A stretch of DNA of 64,000 bases from Pseudomonas lactis (lineage in GTDB: Bacteria; Pseudomonadota; Gammaproteobacteria; Pseudomonadales; Pseudomonadaceae): contig NZ_JYLO01000008.1 in the NCBI RefSeq assembly GCF_001439845.1, forward strand, positions 124,001 through 188,000, written 5' to 3'. The position numbers and the translations under genes are program-made. The notes under the pieces are model-generated. The model did not search any database, had not been told where the DNA came from, and saw only the letters and a program-made list of their open reading frames with translations. Below, piece after piece: positions 25,727 to 34,600 of this stretch (position 1 is the stretch's first letter; each line of letters begins with the position of its first letter).

Positions 25727-27172
25727 ATGCTCGAAGTCATCAACGACTTCCTCTCAGGGAAAGTACTGATCGTGCTCATAGTCGGGCTCGGCGGTTATTT
25801 CACGATCCGCTCGCGTTTCGTGCAATTGCGTCACTTTTTCCACATGTTCTCGGTGTTTAAAGACAGCCTCAAGAGCAGCGCCGGCCAACTCAGCTCGTTC
25901 CAGGCGCTGATGCTCAGCCTGGCGGGCCGCGTGGGTGCCGGTAACATCGCCGGTGTCGGCATTGCCGTGACGTTGGGTGGCCCGGGTGCCGTGTTCTGGA
26001 TGTGGGTTACCGCGCTGGTGGGCATGTCTTCGAGCTTTATCGAGTGCTCCCTCGGCCAGTTGTACAAGCGCACCGACGCTGAAGGCACCTACCGTGGCGG
26101 CCCGGCCTATTACATCCAGCACGGCCTGCACAAGCGCTGGCTGGGTATGGTCATGGCGTTCCTGCTGCTGGTGACCTTCGGCTTTGCCTTCAACGGCCTG
26201 CAAGCCCACGCTGTAACGCACTCGCTGAACAACGCCTTCGGCCTCGACACCACCTACACCGGCCTTGCGCTGGCGGTGTTGCTGGGCCTGGTGTTCATCG
26301 GCGGGATCAAGCGTATCGCCTCGATTGCCGACCTGCTGGTGCCGGTCAAGACCCTGGTCTACATCGCCGTGACCCTGTACGTGATCGTGCTGCAATTCGA
26401 CCATGTACCGGCCATGCTCGCGACCATCGTCAAGAGCGCGTTCGGCCTCGACCAAGCCTTCGGTGGCCTGGTGGGCAGTGCGATCATCATGGGTGTGAAG
26501 CGCGGCGTGTTCGCCAACGAAGCAGGCTTGGGCAGTGCGCCTAACGTAGCGGCAGTGGCGTCGGTAGAACACCCGATCGCCCAAGGCGTGGTGCAGGCGT
26601 TCAGTGTGTTCCTCGACACCTTCGTGATCTGCACCTGTACTGCGTTGCTGATTTTGCTGTCCGGTTTCTACACCCCAGGCTTTGAAGGTGACGGCATTGC
26701 CCTGACCCAGAACTCCCTGGCGGCGGTAGTGGGTGACTGGGGCCGCATGTTCATCTCGGTGGCCCTGGCGTTGTTCGTGTTCACCTCGATCATGTACAAC
26801 TACTACCTGGGCGAGAGCAACCTGCGCTTCCTGGTCGGTAACAACCGCAAGGTGCTGATGGGTTATCGCGCCTTGGTGCTGGTGCTGATTTTCTGGGGTT
26901 CCATCGAGAACCTGAGCACGGTGTTCGCCTTCGCCGACATCACCATGACCATGCTCGCGTTCGTCAACCTGTTCGCCCTGGCGTTCCTGTTCAAGATTGC
27001 CATGCGCATCCTCAATGACTACGACAACCAGCGCGCGGCGGGCATCAAGACTCCGGTGTTCGATTCCAGCCAGTTCCCCGACCTGGACCTGGACCGCAAG
27101 GCATGGCCGGCCAACCCGGTGAAAACCGAAACGGCCCCGGCAGCGGAACTGAGCGCTCAAGCGCAACGTTAA
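25727..27172 (+). CDS. AGCS-family sodium/alanine(glycine) symporter
   Basis: A 481-aa inner-membrane transporter with about ten hydrophobic segments and the AGCS signature GRVGAGNIAGVGIAVTLGGPG near residue 65, plus GVKRGVFANEAGLGSAPN near 254. The family imports alanine, glycine or related small amino acids with sodium. GAGGAA supports the start at 25727; the frame is open to 25652. It is followed by a terminator and then asparaginase, so it may import a small amino acid such as asparagine. The substrate is not defined by sequence. Confidence 0.92.
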   Translation: MLEVINDFLSGKVLIVLIVGLGGYFTIRSRFVQLRHFFHMFSVFKDSLKSSAGQLSSFQALMLSLAGRVGAGNIAGVGIAVTLGGPGAVFWMWVTALVGMSSSFIECSLGQLYKRTDAEGTYRGGPAYYIQHGLHKRWLGMVMAFLLLVTFGFAFNGLQAHAVTHSLNNAFGLDTTYTGLALAVLLGLVFIGGIKRIASIADLLVPVKTLVYIAVTLYVIVLQFDHVPAMLATIVKSAFGLDQAFGGLVGSAIIMGVKRGVFANEAGLGSAPNVAAVASVEHPIAQGVVQAFSVFLDTFVICTCTALLILLSGFYTPGFEGDGIALTQNSLAAVVGDWGRMFISVALALFVFTSIMYNYYLGESNLRFLVGNNRKVLMGYRALVLVLIFWGSIENLSTVFAFADITMTMLAFVNLFALAFLFKIAMRILNDYDNQRAAGIKTPVFDSSQFPDLDLDRKAWPANPVKTETAPAAELSAQAQR

Positions 27173-27187
27173 TCGCAGCTAGATGAC

Positions 27188-27231
27188 ACGCCGCCCGGCC
27201 TTGGGCATGCTCTGGGCCCGGCGGCGTTTTT
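27188..27231 (+). terminator. Rho-independent-type terminator after the symporter gene
   Basis: ACGCCGCC (27188-27195) pairs with GGCGGCGT (27220-27227), followed by a run of five T residues. It sits within the 76-bp gap before asparaginase, so coupling between the two genes would need read-through. Confidence 0.75.
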
Positions 27232-27248
27232 CGTTCAGGAGATTTTCG

Positions 27249-28226
27249 ATGCAATCAGCTAATAACGTGATGGTGCTCTATACCGGCGGCACCATTGGCA
27301 TGCAGGCCAGCGCCAACGGCCTGGCGCCCGCGTCTGGTTTTGAAGTGCGCATGCGTGAACAGTTTGCCGGCGCAGACCTGCCCGCGTGGCGCTTCCAGGA
27401 AATGTCGCCACTGATCGACAGCGCCAACATGAACCCTGCCTACTGGCAACGCCTGCGCAGCGCCGTGGTCGAGGCGGTAGATGCCGGCTGCGACGCCGTG
27501 CTGATCCTGCACGGCACCGACACCCTGGCCTACAGCGCGGCGGCCATGAGCTTCCAACTGCTGGGCCTGCCGGCGCCGGTGGTGTTCACCGGTTCGATGC
27601 TGCCAGCGGGTGTACCGGATAGCGATGCCTGGGAGAACGTCAGCGGTGCGTTGACGGCCTTGGGCGAAGGCCTGAAGCCGGGTGTGCACCTGTACTTCCA
27701 CGGCGCGCTGATGGCGCCGACTCGCTGCGCGAAAATTCGCAGTTTTGGGCGCAACCCGTTTGCCGCACTGCAACGCAATGGCGGTGTTGCGCTGGCAGAC
27801 AAGCTTCCCGCCGCGCTGGCCTACCGCAACGACAAGGCCCCGGCCAACGTTGGTGTCCTGCCGCTGGTTCCTGGCATTGCTGCCGCGCAACTGGATGCAT
27901 TGATCGACAGCGGCATCCAGGCCCTGGTGCTCGAGTGCTTCGGTAGCGGCACCGGCCCAAGTGACAACCCAGCCTTCCTGGCCAGTCTCCAGCGTGCGCA
28001 GGACCAGGATGTGGTGGTGGTCGCGATCACCCAATGCCATGAAGGCGGCGTGGAACTGGATGTCTACGAAGCCGGCAGCCGCCTGCGCAGCGTGGGTGTA
28101 CTGTCCGGCGGCGGCATGACCCGAGAAGCGGCCTTCGGCAAGCTCAACGCCTTGATCGGCGCGGGGCTGGACAGCGCAGAAATCCGCCGCCTGGTGGAAT
28201 TGGACCTGTGCGGCGAGCTGAGCTGA
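27249..28226 (+). CDS. ansA: Type I L-asparaginase
   Basis: A 325-aa cytoplasmic-type asparaginase hydrolysing asparagine to aspartate and ammonia. Both threonine motifs are present: YTGGTIGM near residue 12 and LHGTDTLAYSAAAMSF near 90, with a later KIRSFGRNPF segment as in AnsA. No signal peptide is present, unlike the periplasmic type II enzymes. AGGAG precedes the ATG at 27249. It follows the amino-acid symporter and would feed aspartate to AspA. Confidence 0.9.
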   Translation: MQSANNVMVLYTGGTIGMQASANGLAPASGFEVRMREQFAGADLPAWRFQEMSPLIDSANMNPAYWQRLRSAVVEAVDAGCDAVLILHGTDTLAYSAAAMSFQLLGLPAPVVFTGSMLPAGVPDSDAWENVSGALTALGEGLKPGVHLYFHGALMAPTRCAKIRSFGRNPFAALQRNGGVALADKLPAALAYRNDKAPANVGVLPLVPGIAAAQLDALIDSGIQALVLECFGSGTGPSDNPAFLASLQRAQDQDVVVVAITQCHEGGVELDVYEAGSRLRSVGVLSGGGMTREAAFGKLNALIGAGLDSAEIRRLVELDLCGELS

Positions 28227-28246
28227 CCGGCATGTAACTTGCTCCA

Positions 28247-28271
28247 CTTCCAGCTATCCCCTGGCTGGAAG
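28247..28271 (+). promoter_or_regulatory. Hairpin covering the ribosome site of the AraC-type regulator gene
   Basis: CTTCCAGC (28247-28254) pairs perfectly with GCTGGAAG (28264-28271) across a 9-nt loop. GGAAG is the Shine-Dalgarno sequence for the ATG at 28277, so the folded form would hide it. Confidence 0.5.
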
Positions 28272-28276
28272 TTCCC

Positions 28277-29269
28277 ATGCTGCATTCCCACCTCACCACC
28301 CTCAATGCCGTTTCCCTAGTGCTGCGTACCTTCGAGGTCGAAGGCTTGCCCCCTGAAGCATTGCTGGCCGGCAGCGGCATCTGTGCGGCGGATTTGAGCC
28401 GCGCCGACACGCGTATCGCCACACATCAGGAGATGCAAGTGTGTGCCAATGCCGTGGCCCATCAGCGTGATATCGGCCTGATCGTTGGACGGCGTATGCA
28501 TGTTTCCTCGTACGGCCTACTGGGCTATGCCCTGCTCACCAGTGCCACTTTCGGTGACGCTTTGCGCCTGGCCCTGCGGTATCCGGCGCTGTTGGGAACA
28601 CTCTTCGAACTGAGCCTGGAAGAGGACGGCGAGCGTATCTGGTTCACGGCCGGCGATTACCGCGAAAACCCGGCACTGACTGCCTTCAATGTCGAGCTGT
28701 GCCTGGGATCACTGAAGGTCATTTGCGACGACCTGCTCGGCCATCCACTGCCGTTGCTGGGCGCTCGGTTCGAGCACGATGCGCCGGATTATCAGGCCCG
28801 CTACGCCGAGAGCTTCGACTGCCCGCTGCAGTTTCAGGCTATCGCCAACGCGTTCGCCTTTGATAAACGCTGGCTCGCCCAACCTTTGCCCCTGGCCGAC
28901 GCGGTCACCCACCAGGCCATGGTCGAACGTTGCCGCAAACAGAACACCGAATTCACCGGGCGCGAGGCCTGGCTGGGGCGAATCCGCCAGCTGCTGGCTG
29001 CACAATTGCACGCCGCACCTGGGCTCGATGGCCTGGCTCAGCAGATGAACTGTTCTGCGCGCACCCTGCGCCGGCACCTGCACAACCTGGGTTGCAGCTA
29101 TCAGGAACTGCTCGATGAGCTGCGTTTCGAACGCGCCAAACAGTTGTTGGCTAACGGCCTGTGGCCGATCCACCGGATTGCCGAGACGCTGGGGTTCAGC
29201 GAAACGGCAAGCTTCAGGCATGCGTTCGTGCGCTGGAGCGGCGTCACGCCGAGCCAATTTCGTGCATGA
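28277..29269 (+). CDS. AraC-family transcriptional regulator
   Basis: A 330-aa regulator with an N-terminal arabinose-binding-like domain (AVSLVLRTFEVEGLPPEALLAGSGI, YGLLGYALLTSATFGDALRLALRY) and a C-terminal AraC DNA-binding domain with two helix-turn-helix units (LDGLAQQMNCSARTLRRHL; HRIAETLGFSETASFRHAFVRWSG). This architecture is shared with OruR and ArgR-like regulators of amine and amino-acid use in Pseudomonas. It lies upstream of and in the same direction as the acetylpolyamine amidohydrolase and polyamine-binding genes and may control them. Confidence 0.9.
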   Translation: MLHSHLTTLNAVSLVLRTFEVEGLPPEALLAGSGICAADLSRADTRIATHQEMQVCANAVAHQRDIGLIVGRRMHVSSYGLLGYALLTSATFGDALRLALRYPALLGTLFELSLEEDGERIWFTAGDYRENPALTAFNVELCLGSLKVICDDLLGHPLPLLGARFEHDAPDYQARYAESFDCPLQFQAIANAFAFDKRWLAQPLPLADAVTHQAMVERCRKQNTEFTGREAWLGRIRQLLAAQLHAAPGLDGLAQQMNCSARTLRRHLHNLGCSYQELLDELRFERAKQLLANGLWPIHRIAETLGFSETASFRHAFVRWSGVTPSQFRA

Positions 29270-29394
29270 CGCGCCAATGAGGGGCGAATTGCGGACACAC
29301 ACTTTGGCCATATTGATCCCCTTTTGGCCGCTCCTGTCGTTCTCATAAACCGCGTGCGCCGCAAGACTGCACTCACGAATACAGCCTGCGGAGA

Positions 29395-29402
29395 ACAACA
29401 AC
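29395..29402 (+). promoter_or_regulatory. Crc/Hfq-type CA motif at the amidohydrolase start codon
   Basis: AACAACAA, a perfect match to the AANAANAA catabolite-repression motif, lies between the GGAG ribosome site and the ATG at 29403. This is where Crc/Hfq binding blocks translation in Pseudomonas. Confidence 0.55.
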
Positions 29403-30437
29403 ATGCTGACGATCTACTCGGACGATCACCACCTGCACCATGGCCGCTGTGAGCTGATGGACGGGCAACTGATGCCCTGCTTCGAAATGCCCTCGCGCGC
29501 CGACCATGTGCTGCAACGGGTCAAGGACCGCGAACTGGGCCCGGTGCAGGCCCCGGAGGATTTCGGCCTGGCACCGCTGCAACGTATCCACAGCCGCGAC
29601 TACCTCGACTTCTTCAAAGGCGCCTGGCAACGCTGGACCGAATACGGCCAGGACGGCGACCTGCTGCCTTACACCTGGCCTGCGCGCACGTTGCGCCGCG
29701 TGTTGCCCACCAGCCTGCACGGCCAGTTGGGCTATTACAGCTTCGACGGTGGCGCGCCGATCACCGCCGGCACCTGGCAAGCGGCTTACAGCGCAGCACA
29801 AGTTGCCCTCACCGCCCAGGCCGCTATCGCCCATGGCGCCCATAGTGCCTTCGCGTTGTGCCGCCCGCCGGGGCATCACGCCGCCAGCGATTTGATGGGC
29901 GGTTATTGCTACCTCAACAACGCGGCCATCGCGGCCCAGGCGTTCCTTGATCAGGGCTGCAAAAAGGTCGCGATCCTCGACGTGGATTACCACCATGGCA
30001 ACGGCACGCAGTCGATTTTCTATGAGCGCAGCGACGTGCTGTTCACCTCGATTCACGGCCATCCGGAGGCAGAGTTTCCGTTCTTTCTCGGTTATGCCGA
30101 TGAGCACGGCGAAGGCGAAGGCGCGGGTTTCAATTTCAACTATCCGTTGCCGGCGGGCTCCGGCTGGCAGGTCTGGAGCGCGGCGCTGGAACAGGCCTGC
30201 GCCGAGATCGAGCGCTACGCTGCCGACATCATCGTGGTGTCCCTGGGCGTGGACACGTTCAAGGACGACCCTATCTCGCAGTTCAAGCTCGACAGCCCCG
30301 ACTACCTAGCCATGGGCGCACGCATTGCGCGCCTGGGCAAACCCACGCTGTTCGTGATGGAAGGCGGCTACGCGGTGGAAGAAATCGGCATCAACGCCGT
30401 CAACGTGCTGGAAGGTTTCGAGGAAGCAGCCCAATGA
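29403..30437 (+). CDS. Acetylpolyamine amidohydrolase / class II HDAC-like deacetylase
   Basis: A 344-aa zinc deacetylase of the histone deacetylase superfamily. It has the tandem-His active site (CRPPGHHAASDLMGGYCYLNNAA near residue 157), the zinc ligands in DVDYHHGNGTQ near 195 and the third ligand in SLGVDTFKDDP near 283. Pseudomonas homologues such as AphA deacetylate acetylputrescine and acetylcadaverine. Its stop overlaps the next gene, a polyamine-binding protein, by 4 bp. As I recall, the pairing of these two genes is also seen in P. aeruginosa, which supports a role in acetylpolyamine use. Confidence 0.88.
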   Translation: MLTIYSDDHHLHHGRCELMDGQLMPCFEMPSRADHVLQRVKDRELGPVQAPEDFGLAPLQRIHSRDYLDFFKGAWQRWTEYGQDGDLLPYTWPARTLRRVLPTSLHGQLGYYSFDGGAPITAGTWQAAYSAAQVALTAQAAIAHGAHSAFALCRPPGHHAASDLMGGYCYLNNAAIAAQAFLDQGCKKVAILDVDYHHGNGTQSIFYERSDVLFTSIHGHPEAEFPFFLGYADEHGEGEGAGFNFNYPLPAGSGWQVWSAALEQACAEIERYAADIIVVSLGVDTFKDDPISQFKLDSPDYLAMGARIARLGKPTLFVMEGGYAVEEIGINAVNVLEGFEEAAQ

Positions 30438-31525
30438 ACATACTCAAGTCGCTCGCCCTGTGCGCCGTGGTTGTCAGCGGCGCAGCCCAGGCCGAAGAAA
30501 AAACCCTGAAGGTCTACAACTGGTTCGACTACATCACGCCCAAGGCGCTGGAAGACTTCAAGGCCCAGCACCCGTCGATCAAGCTGGTGTACGACATCTT
30601 TGACACCAACGAAGCCCTGGAAGCCAAACTGCTCACCGGCAACTCCGGCTATGACGTGGTGGTACCGTCCAACGTGTTCCTGGCCAAACAGATCGAAGCC
30701 GGCGTGTTCCAGCCCCTGGACCGCAGCCAACTGCCCAACTGGAACCACCTCGATCCCAAGCTGATGAAGCTGATCGAGGCCAACGACCCCGGCAATCAAT
30801 ACGCCGTGCCCTACATGTACGGCACCATCCTGATCGGTTTCAACCCAGCCAAGGTCAAGGCGGCCCTGGGCGACAACGCCCCCGTGGACAGCTGGGACCT
30901 GATCTTCAAGGAAGAGAACATCAGCAAGCTCAAGCAATGCGGCGTCGCACTGCTGGACTCGCCCTCGGAGATCCTGCCCCTGGCCTTGCAGCACCTGGGC
31001 CTGGACCCCAACAGCAGCAACCCCAAGGACTACGACAAGGCCGAAGCCCTGTTGATGAAGATCCGCCCGTACATCACCTACTTTCACTCCTCCAAATACA
31101 TGGCCGACATCGCCAACGGCGACATCTGTGTGGCGGTGGGCTATTCCGGCAGTTTCTCCCAGGCCGCCAACCGCGCCAAGGAAGCCAAGAATGGCGTGAC
31201 CGTGGACATGCGCCTGCCCAAGGAAGGCGCGCCGATCTGGTTCGACATGCTCGCCATCCCCAAGGGCGCCAGCAACCCGGGCGACGCCTACACCTTTATC
31301 GACTACCTGCTGCAACCCAACGTGATCGCGCCGATCAGCGACTTTGTCGGTTACCCCAACCCCAACAAGGATGCCAGCGGGTTGGTCGAACCAGCCATTC
31401 GTAACAACCCCAACCTGTACCCGACCGACGCAGCCATGGCCACGCTCTATACCCTCAAACCCCTGGACAGCAAAGCCGAACGCGCCAGGACGCGGGCCTG
31501 GACCAAGATCAAATCCGGCAGGTAA
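30434..31525 (+). CDS. Polyamine ABC transporter substrate-binding protein (PotF/SpuD-like)
   Basis: A 363-aa periplasmic binding protein with a signal peptide (MNILKSLALCAVVVSGAAQA) and the PotD/PotF start EKTLKVYNWFDYITPKALEDF, followed by NSGYDVVVPSNVFLAKQIEAG and VPYMYGTILIGFNPAKV. It overlaps the deacetylase gene by 4 bp (ATGA). No ATPase or permease genes follow, so it must work with a transporter encoded elsewhere or act as a sensor. The likely ligands are putrescine, spermidine or acetylated polyamines. Confidence 0.9.
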   Translation: MNILKSLALCAVVVSGAAQAEEKTLKVYNWFDYITPKALEDFKAQHPSIKLVYDIFDTNEALEAKLLTGNSGYDVVVPSNVFLAKQIEAGVFQPLDRSQLPNWNHLDPKLMKLIEANDPGNQYAVPYMYGTILIGFNPAKVKAALGDNAPVDSWDLIFKEENISKLKQCGVALLDSPSEILPLALQHLGLDPNSSNPKDYDKAEALLMKIRPYITYFHSSKYMADIANGDICVAVGYSGSFSQAANRAKEAKNGVTVDMRLPKEGAPIWFDMLAIPKGASNPGDAYTFIDYLLQPNVIAPISDFVGYPNPNKDASGLVEPAIRNNPNLYPTDAAMATLYTLKPLDSKAERARTRAWTKIKSGR

Positions 31526-31543
31526 CGCCCTGCAGATTTTACA

Positions 31544-31553
31544 GTAGGCCTAC
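31544..31553. promoter_or_regulatory. 10-bp palindrome upstream of the first giant gene
   Basis: GTAGGCCTAC is a perfect palindrome flanked by TTAC(A) and GTAA, so the inverted symmetry extends to about 20 bp. Its function is unknown; it lies within the presumed promoter of the gene at 31650. Confidence 0.3.
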
Positions 31554-31572
31554 GTAAGCACCGCCTCCCCGG

Positions 31573-31636
31573 CTGGCCGAGCCCTAGCATGGAAATCCCG
31601 AGCCTGGACCTCGGGTTATTTCCATCAATCGGCCAG
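31573..31636. promoter_or_regulatory. Nested inverted repeat in the 5' region of the first giant toxin-like gene
   Basis: Three perfect stems are nested around one centre: CTGGCCGA (31573-31580) with TCGGCCAG (31629-31636), ATGGAAAT (31589-31596) with ATTTCCAT (31618-31625), and CCCGAG (31597-31602) with CTCGGG (31610-31615). The loop is 7 nt, and the outer stems are separated by short unequal spacers. The element ends a few bases before the AGGGAAG ribosome site. Confidence 0.65.
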
Positions 31637-31649
31637 ACAGGGAAGCCTC

Positions 31650-34600
31650 ATGACCTCAGCCGCTGCAAACACGCCCTCTACGAACGCAAAGCGCCTGGAT
31701 GAACGTTCAGCGCTGTTCACCGAACTCTACGTCGGTCCCTCATTCAGGGAGACCGCGTCCCACTTGTTGCGCCAGTCGCTGCGAGAACACTACCCAACGC
31801 TGGATATTGACCCGGACATCGCCATGGTCGGTACACCCACCTGGCAATTGATCGACACTGAGATCGTCGCCGGCCCCACGCATTATCAGTCGCTCAGTGA
31901 AATCCTCGCGATACAGGCCGTCGTGGCCGAGCCCGCCCTGTACATCGAGGGCGAGCACTTTCTCACCCAGCAACCGATCGTCGAACCAGCGGTGCACCTG
32001 CCCGTGCGCATCTGTGAAATAGCCAAGACCCTCAACCTGCTGGCCCCGGTCATGCTGCGGGCCTTCCAGCAACAGCTGGTCGATTATTGGAACCAGACCA
32101 ACGGCAACGGCGCTCACTGGCAGCGACTGTCGAGCGTATTGCGAGCGATCTGGAGCGTTGAGACCGCCGATGACTGGAGCGCCACCGAATGCGCCATGGC
32201 GCGCACCCTGTTCACGTCCCCCGATAAAGCCGACCGCAAGGGTAAAGACCCCTATAACCTCAAGGCCTGCCTGATTGAAATCGACCGAATCGACGCAGAA
32301 CAAGTGACACACCGCAATGAGGTGGTGATCGCGGTACTGCTCGGCGAACATGAAGGGCAAACCTCGATCCTCATGCATTCGCTGCTCAAGGGTTATGAAA
32401 AATTCCCTTCGCTGGAGCAACTGGGCCATTCGCTGCCTGAGCATTTGCCGGGCTCTACCGCAAAGCAGGAAATCCATTGGCGCCTGTACGAACCCGAGGG
32501 CAATTTTTTTGATCAGCAAGCTTGCGCGTTGGTGTCTGTGCTGGTGGAGGCCGTGGGTGACATTGATTTTTCAGACGTGCATCACACCCACGCCGCTGAT
32601 GTCGCAGTGGGCACGCCGCCCGCCGTCGTCCCCCTTGCGACGGATAAAAGCCCCGACCTTGCGTGGTATCAGAGCCAATTGCCCGATTGGTTGATGAATG
32701 CCTCCAACGCAGACCAGGATTTCTTCGCTCGCCACTTGAAGGACCTCGCTGCGCTGCACAGCCAGAACGACGGCCGCTCCTACCTGGACGATATCCCTTC
32801 CATCGAAGCGTACGCGTTGAAGATGGCCAAAGCGCAAATGCTCAAGGATCATCCTGACAGCGCCAACGTTCCCTTGGATAAAATCCGGCTGGAGGTAAAA
32901 AGCCCGGTCATCTGGGGCGCCTTCGTGGTGCCGGGTCAGTTCGACACCAGCACCTTCAGCGTGGCCGAGTTGGCCCTGCAGAATCTGATTGCGCTGCCGA
33001 CCGGTAATCGCTCTCTCAAGACCGAAAATGGCTTCAACCTGCCCGAATGGTTGGACGCGGATTATGTTGTATCACTGGTCACCGCTGTCGATATCGGCAG
33101 CACCTATCCCGCCCTGGTCAAAGAGAAACTGCTGGATGACCCGCAGGAATCCTCGCGCCGTAAAACGCTCTTCAAACAGCACCTGCGTATCCAGCTGCCA
33201 ATGCAGGCCTTGCAAGCCAAGATTCGCCAGCAGGAAGGTATCGACGAGCGTGGCTACCGTTACGTGGCCGCCGTCTTACAGGACGACCCCACTGACCGTC
33301 TAGTGGACGGACAAACCCTTGTGCTCAGGCCATTGGCTTTCCGGCCATTACGGCGCACGTCGGCTTCTTTGGACACGGTGGCTAACATGTATGTGATCGG
33401 CCCCGACGACCCGGCGGCGGGACCCTGTCTGCTGTATCGGCCGATGTTCACGCCGGCACTGATGCAGTTCCCGTCACCGGCCAATCTGATCTATGCGATC
33501 TCGCAGTCGAGCAGCCTGCGCGAGTCGGTGCTGGCCTGGCTACCGGAAGCCGTGCGCAGCGACTATGCCAATTATGTATTTCCCGGCACGCTGCCATCCC
33601 CCTGGCAGGTAGCCGATGCCCTGATAGAGCCCGATAAGCTGTGGACCATGAGCGGGCCCATGACGCTGGGTGAGCAGGTACTCAACGGCGATCGGTTCTA
33701 CGCGCTGTTCAAAGCCAACGCTGATGCCTTGATCGAACTGGCCGATCGGCAATCGGTCTCCAACGCCGAAAACCGCTGGGCCACCTTCAAGCGCGCCGGT
33801 TGGCTGATCTTCAATCTCGTGCTGCCTTTTCTCGGTCGTAGCGTAGGCACGGCGGCGTGGATCTGGCAGGTGGTCGATCAACTGCAGAACTTTATCGAGG
33901 CTCAGGAACACGGTGAAAAGCAGGCCGAGTGGTCGGCGCTCACCGATGTGCTCCTCAATCTGGGCATGGCAATCACCTTGCACGTCGCCAGCCGCAGCCA
34001 CCGCCCCGGTTACCCACGCAAGTCCAGGCCAGCATTGCCGAAGGCGACAACCGCCAAAGACGTCACGGTCAAACAACAGCCGTCGGCATCTCATGAGCTG
34101 CCCGCACCTCATTTGCACATCGATGGCGCAATCAAGCGCGCCCCAGGTGAACTCGTCAAACTGCTCGACAGCTTCAAGGTCAGTAAACCGCAAAACCTGG
34201 GCACCGTTGAAACTGCCGAAGGCCAGTACCAGTACCTGTACCGCCAGGCGCAGCACTACTACGCCCCCGTGGGGGAGCGCTGGTTCGAGGTGAGCGTCGG
34301 CGAGGATGAGCCGGTGGTCATCATCGATCCCAAGAAGCCTGAACGCACAGGCCCGGCATTGATCCACAACGCCAGGGGCCAATGGTTCATCGACACACGC
34401 TTGCGCTTGCGCGGCGGCGGCCCCAAGAAACAGCAGCAAAAGTCGCAGACCGACGCGCAGGCCGAGGCCGATAAGGCCCAACAGCGCTTGTCACAATTCG
34501 AGCAAGACAAGACGGCCACGCAAGAGCAACTGCAACAGGCGCGAGTGGCCATGGACGATCCTCAGGCCAGCACGTCGGCCCAGGCCCGCCGTCACACCTA

